From positions 1 through 6,985 of the forward strand of contig JAAZFZ010000206.1 of the NCBI GenBank assembly GCA_012511485.1: 6,985 nt of DNA, written 5' to 3'. The translations under genes were made by a program, and so were the position numbers. The notes beneath the pieces were generated by a model. That model ran no database searches. It worked only from the letters and a program-made list of their open reading frames with translations, and was not told where the DNA came from. This DNA is from Clostridiales bacterium. Lineage in GTDB: Bacteria > Bacillota > Clostridia > Oscillospirales > Acutalibacteraceae. How positions within the stretch are numbered: position 1 is the stretch's first letter; every line of letters begins with the position of its first letter. Shown one piece after another: positions 1-5,058 of this stretch.

Positions 1-1146
1 GGATATAATAATGCATGGCTTGCCGTATTTTTCGACAATCCGTGCAGCGACTATTCCTATGACACCGTGATGCCATCCCTCACCATCACATACAATCACT
101 CTGTCATATTTTTTCGTAGGATTGTTATTTAACTGTTTTTCAACCTGTTCAAGAATGTCCTGTTCAATGCTTTTTCGTCTAGTATTTGCTTGGTCAATAT
201 CCTGAGCAATGCTTTGGGCGGTTTCATCATCCTCACAGAGTAAAAGCTCAACCGCTCTTTTGGCGGAACCAATTCTGCCGGCAGCATTAATTCTAGGAGT
301 TATAATAAATGCAATCCCCCTTGCATCGAGAGGTTTATTCTCATTATATCCGGCGACCTCTCTCAAGGCCCATAACCCTGCTCTGGGATTCTCATTGACA
401 GATATCAAGCCCTTTTTCACAATAGTTCGATTTTCACCTATTAGAGGAACAACATCGCCGATTGTTCCTATTGCAACAATATCAGAATAATCAAACAGCA
501 TATCTTCCTGACTGCCGTTTTCAATTGCACAAATAAGCTTGAACGCAACGCCCACACCTGCAAGCTCCTTGAATTTGAGCCGGCAGTCCGCTCGGTGCGG
601 ATTAATAACGGCAACAGCGTCAGGCAGTTCATTCCCTATTCTGTGATGGTCAGTAATAACTAAATCTATTCCGAGCTGTTTAGCATATATAGACTCTTTA
701 ATGCATCTAATGCCGTTATCAACGGGTATTATGACTTTTGCGCCAAGCTCATTGAGTTTATCAACGGCATCTATAGTCAGACCGTAGCCTTCAGTATATC
801 TATCGGGTATATAATAAAATACATTTGCTCCATGTTCTTCAAGATAGCTGTAAACCAGTGCAGTTGCGCAGACACCGTCGGCATCATAATCACCGAAAAT
901 CGCAATTTTTTCAAATCCTTCTATTGCTTTATTTATTCTGTCAACGGCCTTATCCATATCAGGCAAATCAAAGGGATTACTCAGCATTTCATGTGAATCT
1001 GATAAGAAATTATTTATATCAGTGGATTCAATTAATCCTCTCGATACGGCAATGAGAGCTGTAAAAGGGTTAAGCCCGTGCTTCTGAGCTATTTCAAAAG
1101 CCAAGTTTTTATCGCTCCTTGTAACCTGCCATAGTTTTTCAGACAT
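1..1146 (-). CDS. recJ: Single-stranded-DNA-specific exonuclease RecJ, N-terminal part (C-terminus beyond left edge)
   Basis: RecJ is a cytoplasmic DHH-family 5'-3' single-strand DNA exonuclease used in recombination and repair. The frame is open for 382 codons from the ATG at 1146 to the window edge. All expected motifs are visible: motif I DYDADG (residues 86-91), DNGI (143-146), DHH (166-168), LAGVGVAF (195-202), GTIGDVVPL (227-235, Asp231 the expected metal ligand), then the DHHA1 part with PRINAAGR (284-291) and WHHGVIGIVAAR (358-369). The C-terminal part, including the rest of the nucleic-acid-binding region, lies off the left edge. I chose the ATG at 1146 because GAAGGGA (1156-1162) sits 9 bases upstream; the in-frame ATG at 1155 directly abuts that site. 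It follows the acyltransferase gene on the same strand but is separated from it by a terminator, and has its own promoter candidate. No frameshift or missing catalytic residue is seen. Confidence 0.96.
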   Translation of the reverse strand, partial: MSEKLWQVTRSDKNLAFEIAQKHGLNPFTALIAVSRGLIESTDINNFLSDSHEMLSNPFDLPDMDKAVDRINKAIEGFEKIAIFGDYDADGVCATALVYSYLEEHGANVFYYIPDRYTEGYGLTIDAVDKLNELGAKVIIPVDNGIRCIKESIYAKQLGIDLVITDHHRIGNELPDAVAVINPHRADCRLKFKELAGVGVAFKLICAIENGSQEDMLFDYSDIVAIGTIGDVVPLIGENRTIVKKGLISVNENPRAGLWALREVAGYNENKPLDARGIAFIITPRINAAGRIGSAKRAVELLLCEDDETAQSIAQDIDQANTRRKSIEQDILEQVEKQLNNNPTKKYDRVIVCDGEGWHHGVIGIVAARIVEKYGKPCIIIS

Positions 1147-1171
1147 AAAAATCATTCCCTTCAATCCAAAA

Positions 1172-1200
1172 ATTTTAACATTTTTTATTTAAATAATCAA
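1172..1200 (-). promoter_or_regulatory. Probable sigma-A promoter of recJ
   Basis: On the minus strand, -35 TTGATT (1195-1200) and -10 TAAAAT (1172-1177) are separated by exactly 17 bases of AT-rich spacer. The predicted start near 1165 gives a leader of about 20 bases that includes the GAAGGGA ribosome binding site. The terminator at 1240-1264 lies just upstream, so recJ needs a promoter in this gap. This is a consensus-match prediction only, and AT-rich DNA produces such matches easily. Confidence 0.5.
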
Positions 1201-1239
1201 GTATTGTATATATAATGAGTATTACGCAACGAAATTGAC

Positions 1240-1264
1240 AAAAAAGGCCGCCTAGACGGCAGCC
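1240..1264 (-). terminator. Rho-independent terminator of the acyltransferase gene
   Basis: Read on the minus strand, GGCTGCC (1258-1264) pairs with GGCGGCC (1246-1252) in a 7-bp stem with one U-G pair. The loop is GTCTA, and six T residues follow (1240-1245). It starts 12 bases after the acyltransferase stop codon at 1277-1279. A GC-rich stem followed directly by a T-run is a strong intrinsic terminator, and it separates this gene from recJ. Confidence 0.9.
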
Positions 1265-1276
1265 CCACTATTTTTA

Positions 1277-1933
1277 TCACTGTTTGCTGCTTCTCCGAAT
1301 TACACGGGCGGGTACACCCACAGCTGTGCAGTTATCGGGAATATCCCCTACAACAACCGCTCCGGCTCCGATAATCGAGCCAGAGCCGACTGTTTTACCC
1401 TGAATGATATTACAACTTGCACCTATTTCGGTATTGTCACAGACCTTCACATTGCCCGAAATATTGACGCTCGGATAAAGCGTGACAAAATCGCCAAGCA
1501 CGGAATCATGGCCAATAGTGCAGTCATTGCTTATAAGAGCAAAATCACCGATTGTAATATCAACAGTTGCAATGCATGAGAAACATATAATACATCCTAT
1601 TCCGAACTTAACGGAATCTGAGCCCCTGAAATCATCTGCAAAGATGTTTGGGAAATGTATATTGTCGTTTTTTGAAAACCTTTCATATATGGAACGCCTG
1701 GCAGCGGAGCTACCGACACAAACAGCTGCTGAAATATGTTTTTCATATTTTGAAAGCCAGTCTGTATCACCCAAAACGGGCAGGCCATGTATTAAACTTC
1801 CCTTTTCCCCGGCGTCGTCAACAAAGCCAAGGAGGTTGAACCTAGCTTTTTGCTTATTAATCTCATTAAGTTGAAATAATACCTCTCTGCCCAAACCTCC
1901 GGCACCTACAATTACAATATCCTCAAGCGGCAT
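1277..1933 (-). CDS. NeuD/PglD-type sugar O-/N-acyltransferase (left-handed beta-helix)
   Basis: This 218-residue protein has the two-part build of the NeuD/PglD family, acyl-CoA-dependent acetyltransferases acting on sugars or nucleotide sugars for surface glycans. Residues 5-17 (IVIVGAGGLGRE) begin a Rossmann-like PglD N-terminal domain. From about residue 108 to 198 there are imperfect hexapeptide repeats of a left-handed beta-helix, including IGDFALI, IGHDSVLG, SGNVKVC, IGAGAVVVG. The C-terminal cap is AVGVPARVIRR (204-214). His142 in IGHD is the likely general base by analogy with PglD; this is inference. Length is normal for the family. The ATG at 1933 is preceded by GAGGTG (1939-1944) with 5-base spacing. 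No glycosyltransferase, aminotransferase or NeuB-like partner gene is nearby, and the unit has its own promoter and terminator, so the substrate cannot be inferred. Confidence 0.88.
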   Translation of the reverse strand: MPLEDIVIVGAGGLGREVLFQLNEINKQKARFNLLGFVDDAGEKGSLIHGLPVLGDTDWLSKYEKHISAAVCVGSSAARRSIYERFSKNDNIHFPNIFADDFRGSDSVKFGIGCIICFSCIATVDITIGDFALISNDCTIGHDSVLGDFVTLYPSVNISGNVKVCDNTEIGASCNIIQGKTVGSGSIIGAGAVVVGDIPDNCTAVGVPARVIRRSSKQ

Positions 1934-1956
1934 ATCAGCACCTCATTTCCAGTGTG

Positions 1957-1985
1957 ATTATACCATAATATTGTAATTATTACAA
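1957..1985 (-). promoter_or_regulatory. Strong extended -10 promoter of the acyltransferase gene
   Basis: Minus strand: -35 TTGTAA (1980-1985), 17-base spacer, perfect -10 TATAAT (1957-1962) preceded by TGG, giving the extended -10 form TGnTATAAT. The predicted start near 1950 leaves a leader of about 17 bases that carries the GAGGTG ribosome binding site. This is one of the best promoter matches in the window. A 15-bp palindrome covers the -35 and part of the spacer. Confidence 0.72.
1971..1985. promoter_or_regulatory. Possible operator: 7-1-7 palindrome over the acyltransferase -35
   Basis: TTGTAATAATTACAA (minus-strand reading) is a perfect inverted repeat of 7-bp arms around one base. 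It has the 7-1-7 architecture of Fur-family boxes and differs from the PerR consensus TTATAATnATTATAA, and from the Bacillus Zur form TCGTAATnATTACGA, at one symmetric position per half-site. A protein bound here would block the -35 element. The symmetry is seen directly; the operator role is inference, since AT-rich DNA yields palindromes by chance. Confidence 0.35.
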
Positions 1986-2002
1986 CATAAGCAGTTTATG
2001 TT
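1984..2002. repeat. Perfect 7-bp inverted repeat overlapping the mazF stop codon
   Basis: AACATAA (1984-1990) and TTATGTT (1996-2002) are perfect inverted arms around a 5-base centre. The right arm runs into the mazF stop codon (2001-2003), and the left arm overlaps the neighbouring 15-bp palindrome by two bases. As RNA it would be an AT-rich hairpin without a true T-run, so it is at best a weak mazF terminator. As DNA it could be a second binding site upstream of the acyltransferase promoter. The dyad is certain; its role is not. Confidence 0.4.
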
Positions 2003-2375
2003 ATACAGCCGCAATTGGAGATGAGGGAATGCTAACTATACCAAGGCTGACAGATAGCGCTTTGTCAATCCTGTTCATTTCCTTTTCGTTTAAATTCCCC
2101 ATTTTTTCCTTTAATCTGCGTTTGTCAATTGTTCTTACCTGCTCAAGCAGAACAATAGAATCCTTTGCAAGCCCGCAACCATCAGCATTTACCTGAATAT
2201 GAGTCGGCAGGCTTGTTTTAAACCTCTGGCTTGTGATAGCCGCTGCAATTACCGTCGGGCTGAATTTGTTGCCTACATCATTTTGAACAATCAGCACAGG
2301 GCGTATTCCACCTTGCTCCGAGCCAATCACGGGGCTTAAATCTGCATAAAAAATGTCTCCCCGCTTAACTACCAT
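2001..2375 (-). CDS. mazF: MazF/EndoA-type mRNA endoribonuclease toxin, antitoxin gene absent
   Basis: This 124-residue protein belongs to the MazF/PemK family and closely matches what I recall of B. subtilis EndoA (NdoA), a sequence-specific RNA-cleaving toxin of a type II toxin-antitoxin pair. The N-terminal strand VVKRGDIFYADLSPVIGSEQ (2-21) leads into GGIRPVLIVQND. The catalytic Arg25 and Thr48 of EndoA fall at the same numbers here, with LLEQVRTIDK at 76-85. A short C-terminal tail (about 116-124) extends beyond the usual end. I start at the ATG at 2375 because GGAGG (2385-2389) lies 9 bases upstream and the alignment to EndoA begins there; the in-frame ATG at 2441 has no such site and would add 22 unrelated residues. 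The usual upstream CopG-like antitoxin and alr genes are missing: a lipoprotein gene lies 206 bases upstream. It appears intact, so the antitoxin may be encoded elsewhere or lost. Confidence 0.93.
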   Translation of the reverse strand: MVVKRGDIFYADLSPVIGSEQGGIRPVLIVQNDVGNKFSPTVIAAAITSQRFKTSLPTHIQVNADGCGLAKDSIVLLEQVRTIDKRRLKEKMGNLNEKEMNRIDKALSVSLGIVSIPSSPIAAV

Positions 2376-2493
2376 TTTAATCACCCTCCATATTTTTGAA
2401 TGGCAGTAATATTTTTGCCACTCAAGGGCGCAATTAAACATAGTTTAAAATCGGGGAGCAAATTTTTTTTATGTTTACGCTGGTTTTTACTCC

Positions 2494-2522
2494 ATTATAT
2501 GGAAAACTTTTTAGATTGACAT
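2494..2522 (-). promoter_or_regulatory. Probable separate promoter of mazF, with a leader of about 110 bases
   Basis: Minus strand: perfect -10 TATAAT (2494-2499) and a -35 matching four of six bases, ATGTCA (2517-2522), 17 bases apart. The predicted start near 2487 gives an untranslated leader down to the mazF ATG at 2375. That leader contains an A-rich run, no credible small ORF, and a weak TGGCA/TGCCA dyad (2401-2420) just before the Shine-Dalgarno. A perfect -10 supports independent expression, but read-through from the nnr-lipoprotein unit is also possible because I see no good terminator between 2495 and 2581. Confidence 0.5.
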
Positions 2523-2545
2523 TGATTTTAGTTAGTAATTGTCAA
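2516..2545. repeat. TTGACA/TGTCAA inverted repeat over the mazF promoter
   Basis: TTGACA (2516-2521) and TGTCAA (2540-2545) form perfect 6-bp inverted arms with 18 bases between them. The left arm overlaps the proposed mazF -35, and the right arm lies just upstream. The minus-strand TTGACA at 2540-2545 has no -10 hexamer 16-18 bases downstream, so it is not simply a second promoter. It could be a binding site controlling mazF or a chance match; similarity stops beyond the 6-bp arms. Confidence 0.25.
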
Positions 2546-2581
2546 AATATACATAACTCTGCTGATTCTTGACTTCTGTTA

Positions 2582-3091
2582 TTAAATTTTTTTAAAGTTT
2601 TCAAAATTTACCGTCAAATCAATCGACGGAACGGAGAAAAATTCCAGAAAACCCGTGTCTGTATTTTGCCTGAGAATATAACTTCCGGTTGAATTCTCGC
2701 CTTTATATTCCCAAGCACCGTCTCTTTTATTTACAGTAATATCTGTGTTTTTTATGACCTGTTCAAAGGAATTGACCAGCTCTGTGCCAAAAGCAGTTTG
2801 AGGGAATCTGTTAATGTCCATATCAAAGCTCAAATCCTCATAGGTAACAGTGCATTTACTTCCATTAAATTTCAACTCAAGCCCATTAATTGAATCGGGT
2901 GTTATTATTTTTATCGAATTTGAAGCAACGCCATCCTTTTTCCAGTGAGCAGTCATTTCGGATTCGTTAAACCGCACAATCAAGTCAGCTTCAAAGCTTT
3001 GCGGCAAAACAGGAGGAGAATCCGAACCCAGATTCGAGCAAGCAACCAAAAATAACACTAACACTGTCAATAAAATAAGCAACCGTTTCAT
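2582..3091 (-). CDS. Small secreted lipoprotein of unknown function (YdcC-position, possibly LolA-like)
   Basis: This 169-residue protein opens with a lipoprotein signal: KR at 2-3, a hydrophobic core (LLILLTVLVLFLV, 4-16), and lipobox LVAC with the modifiable Cys at 18. Mature protein would be anchored to the outer face of the membrane. The rest (about 32-169) is a run of short alternating strands rich in aromatic and charged residues, such as FEADLIVRF, MTAHWKKDG, GAWEYKGEN, GSYILRQN. This would suit a beta-sheet LolA-like fold, but I recognise no family motif. B. subtilis has lipoprotein YdcC near alr-ndoAI-ndoA, so the position is analogous, though this protein is much shorter. The ATG at 3091 has AGGTG (3097-3101) 5 bases upstream and lies 11 bases after the nnr stop, so the two are surely co-transcribed. 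No function is assigned. Confidence 0.87.
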   Translation of the reverse strand: MKRLLILLTVLVLFLVACSNLGSDSPPVLPQSFEADLIVRFNESEMTAHWKKDGVASNSIKIITPDSINGLELKFNGSKCTVTYEDLSFDMDINRFPQTAFGTELVNSFEQVIKNTDITVNKRDGAWEYKGENSTGSYILRQNTDTGFLEFFSVPSIDLTVNFENFKKI

Positions 3092-3102
3092 GGAATCACC
3101 TG

Positions 3103-4647
3103 TTACTCAAATTTTGAAAGCAACAATGGCAGATGGTTTGCGCACAATGAAGGCGTAAGACCTCGCTGGGAATACTTTTGGGCAACTTCATCTCCTGCCA
3201 TGCCATGAATAAAAACAGCACTTACAGCAGCTGCCTGACATGACATTCCCTGAGCAACAAATGAGGCCATTATCCCTGCGAGAAGGTCTCCGCTGCCTCC
3301 GACAGCCATACCGGGGTTACCGGTAGGGTTGATATACACTTTACTGTTATTGGGTGAAGCAACCACGGTGTTTGCTCCCTTGAGCACAAGCATTACTCCG
3401 TAGTTGTCGGCAAAAGCCTTTGCCACCTTTGACCTGTTTTTTTGAATGTAATCAATTGAGAGACCTGTCAATGCAGACATTTCGCCCGGATGAGGAGTCA
3501 GAATTACCGGCGCACTTGCAGCTTTCAATATATCTATATTTCCGACTATTGCATTTATACCATCTGCATCCAATATTATGGGGCATTTTGAATACTGTAA
3601 AACATTGCTAACAATTTCTTTGGTATCGCTGCTCAATCCTAAACCACATCCAATAAGCACGGCATCGGCATTTTTAATTGCGCTGCGCAGCTTTGGAATA
3701 GCTGAAATTGAAATCATACCCTGCTGATTTGAATTGAGCGGCAGCAAAACAGGCTCCGTGAGCTTTGCACCTATTGCCGAGTAAGCACAATCGGGAAATG
3801 CGGCAGTTACTAGGCCTACGCCGCTGTTAATAGCTCCGAGAGCCGCAAGAACCGCTGCGCCCTGATAATTCCTGCTGCCGCATATATTAAGCAAATGCCC
3901 GTAATCTCCCTTATGTGAAACGGGGTTTCTTTTGTTAATATATCCTTTTATATCTGCCAGTGCAAGTGTATATATACCGCCCTGTTTGAGAACATCATAG
4001 CAGCCTTCGTCAATTCCTATTTCAGCTATTTTTACTTTACCGCTTGCGAGCGCCGCAGGCAGCATGACATGGGCAACCTTCAATGACGAGATAGCGATTG
4101 TCAAATCCGCACTAAAGTGAGGCGAGGTTATTTCACCGCAGTTTGCCGATATTCCACTGGGTATATCAATTGCAATTTTATATACCTTGGATTCGGACAT
4201 AATATTTATCAGTCTTTCAAGTTCGCCGCTTATACTTCCTGTAAAACCGAAGCCGAAAACCGCATCAATAATTATATCGGAGTTTTTTAACGTTTTTTCA
4301 GCATTTGCACTGTCATAACGGCAGTCAATAACCTTAACCGAAATATCCCTTAACCTGTCAAACATCAGTATTGAATCCTCTGAATTTGGATTACCCAGAG
4401 CGAGAATAACGGTGACTTTGCAGCCATATTCAAACAACTTTCTAGCAATAACAAAGCCGTCACCCGCATTATTACCCTTACCGCAAACAACTGCGACAGT
4501 TACATCAGTTTTTGAACCTAAAACTTCATTAATTATTATTTTTGCACTCGCTGAGCCCGCGTTTTCCATCATTCTTGAGTATGCAAGCCCGTTCTCAAAT
4601 GCATATAGTTCAACTTTTTTCATTTGCTCAGAAGTCAGAATCCTCAT
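3103..4647 (-). CDS. nnr: Bifunctional NAD(P)H-hydrate epimerase / ADP-dependent NAD(P)H-hydrate dehydratase
   Basis: Nnr repairs damaged cofactors: the N-terminal domain interconverts R and S forms of NADHX/NADPHX, and the C-terminal domain dehydrates the S form back to NAD(P)H using ADP. The 514-residue length fits the fused bacterial enzyme. The YjeF_N epimerase domain (about 1-212) shows GKGNNAGDGF (56-65), Asp128 in IIDAVFGFG, and DIPSG (161-165). The ribokinase-like dehydratase domain (about 225-514) shows SHKGDYG (244-250), LDADGINA (359-366), TPHPGE (384-389), LKGANT (422-427), and GNPGMAVGGSGDLLAG (443-458), whose Asp454 is the expected catalytic base. The ATG at 4647 has GGAGGTG (4653-4659) with 5-base spacing. 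An upstream in-frame ATG at 4698 lies inside the predicted promoter and is rejected. NNAGDG replaces the more usual NNGGDG. First gene of the nnr-lipoprotein unit, divergent from pheS. Confidence 0.97.
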   Translation of the reverse strand: MRILTSEQMKKVELYAFENGLAYSRMMENAGSASAKIIINEVLGSKTDVTVAVVCGKGNNAGDGFVIARKLFEYGCKVTVILALGNPNSEDSILMFDRLRDISVKVIDCRYDSANAEKTLKNSDIIIDAVFGFGFTGSISGELERLINIMSESKVYKIAIDIPSGISANCGEITSPHFSADLTIAISSLKVAHVMLPAALASGKVKIAEIGIDEGCYDVLKQGGIYTLALADIKGYINKRNPVSHKGDYGHLLNICGSRNYQGAAVLAALGAINSGVGLVTAAFPDCAYSAIGAKLTEPVLLPLNSNQQGMISISAIPKLRSAIKNADAVLIGCGLGLSSDTKEIVSNVLQYSKCPIILDADGINAIVGNIDILKAASAPVILTPHPGEMSALTGLSIDYIQKNRSKVAKAFADNYGVMLVLKGANTVVASPNNSKVYINPTGNPGMAVGGSGDLLAGIMASFVAQGMSCQAAAVSAVFIHGMAGDEVAQKYSQRGLTPSLCANHLPLLLSKFE

Positions 4648-4669
4648 AATTGCACCTCCGTTTTGCATA

Positions 4670-4698
4670 ATTTTATCACTCAAAGAAAATCTTAGCAA
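4670..4698 (-). promoter_or_regulatory. Promoter of nnr (and the lipoprotein gene)
   Basis: Minus strand: -35 TTGCTA (4693-4698), 17-base spacer, -10 TAAAAT (4670-4675) preceded by TGA (extended -10). The start near 4663 gives a leader of about 15 bases with the GGAGGTG site. Its -35 lies only 18 bp from the -35 of the divergent pheS promoter. Confidence 0.6.
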
Positions 4699-4716
4699 GT
4701 AGAATTAAAATTTATC

Positions 4717-4745
4717 TTGCATCCTATAGAAAAAAATGATAGAAT
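4717..4745 (+). promoter_or_regulatory. Promoter of the T-box leader and pheST
   Basis: Plus strand: -35 TTGCAT (4717-4722), 17-base spacer, -10 TAGAAT (4740-4745) preceded by TGA (extended -10). Predicted start near 4752 places the whole T-box, which begins around 4766, in the transcript. Distance, spacing and context all agree. Confidence 0.65.
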
Positions 4746-4751
4746 AGCATA

Positions 4752-5020
4752 AGTTAAAACGCATTGATGGAGAGAGTAGGCATTGCGTCGGGTCGACCAG
4801 AGAGAGTGCTCATTGGCTGGGATGCACTTGCGGCTCTGTTTTGCTGAAGTTCACTCCGGAGCGGTGCTGCTCAAGCCATATGGTTGTAGGTGGCGACGGT
4901 TCACTCCCGTTATGAGGTGAAGCACACCATCGAGTGTGTAAAGTGTTTGCCTTTGGGCAAAAATGTAGGGTGGTACCGCGGAGCTATGCCTTCGTCCCTC
5001 GTTTGGGATGAAGGTTTTTT
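4752..5020 (+). promoter_or_regulatory. T-box riboswitch for tRNA-Phe controlling pheST
   Basis: The leader senses uncharged tRNA-Phe and permits transcription of pheST when phenylalanine is short. Stem I: base helix GGAG (4769-4772) with CTCC (4854-4857); loop-E AGUA (4775-4778) opposite GAA (4846-4848); helix GGCA/TGCT (4779-4782 with 4842-4845); distal AGAGAG region with CAGAG (4798-4802)/CTCTG (4834-4838) and GTGC (4806-4809)/GCAC (4824-4827). The specifier reads GAA-G-UUC-A, with UUC (Phe) at 4850-4852. Stem III is TTTGCC/GGCAAA (4946-4951 with 4956-4961). The T-box AGGGTGGTACCGCG is at 4967-4980; UGGU fits a tRNA ending ACCA, as expected for tRNA-Phe with discriminator A. The antiterminator pairs AGGG (4967-4970) with CCCT (4996-4999), excluding the terminator. 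The region between 4858 and 4945 (Stem II area) contains a TTCAC/GTGAA helix but is not resolved further. Start coordinate is the predicted transcript start. Confidence 0.96.
4989..5020 (+). terminator. T-box-controlled intrinsic terminator before pheS
   Basis: CCTTCGTCCC (4989-4998) pairs with GGGATGAAGG (5005-5014) in a 10-bp stem with one G-U pair and a 6-base loop, followed by six T residues (5015-5020). CGTCCC is also the 3' strand of the antiterminator, so the two folds exclude each other. It ends 38 bases before the pheS ATG. Confidence 0.95.
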
Positions 5021-5058
5021 GCTTTATTTATTATATAATTCAGGAAAGGATAATCGAT

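Noticed and set aside
209..1055. Plus-strand open frames at 209-490 and 825-1055
   Set aside because: They are antisense to well-conserved recJ codons with DYDADG, DHH and DHHA1 motifs, and their translations look like no protein.
1482..1874. Plus- and minus-strand frames overlapping the acyltransferase gene
   Set aside because: The hexapeptide-repeat protein explains this DNA fully; the others are antisense or out-of-frame readings without start signals.
2401..2420. TGGCA/TGCCA dyad in the mazF leader as a regulatory hairpin
   Set aside because: Only five pairs with a ten-base AT loop; too weak to claim on sequence alone.
2376..2441. N-terminal extension of mazF from an in-frame ATG at 2441
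   Set aside because: There is no ribosome binding site before 2441, the 22 extra residues do not resemble MazF, and GGAGG is placed correctly for the ATG at 2375.
2381..2494. Stop-free 38-codon stretch on the minus strand ending just before the mazF ATG, as a possible remnant antitoxin
   Set aside because: It has no ATG or GTG start and only a TTG without a ribosome binding site, and its translation shows no ribbon-helix-helix antitoxin features.
2530..2590. Terminator after the lipoprotein gene (ATAAC/GTTAT dyad)
   Set aside because: Five AT-rich pairs with a 20-base loop and no T-run; not a convincing intrinsic terminator.
4648..4698. Upstream ATG at 4698 for nnr
   Set aside because: It falls inside the predicted -35 element and has no ribosome binding site, while GGAGGTG marks the ATG at 4647.
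4412..4702. Plus-strand 96-codon frame antisense to nnr
   Set aside because: It covers the conserved Nnr epimerase domain in antisense and has no ribosome binding site.
4791..4798. GGTCGACC palindrome as a protein operator
   Set aside because: It lies inside the T-box Stem I transcript and is better explained as part of RNA structure.
5008..5058. Upstream ATG at 5008 for pheS
   Set aside because: It lies within the 3' arm of the T-box terminator, and the extra residues are not PheS-like.
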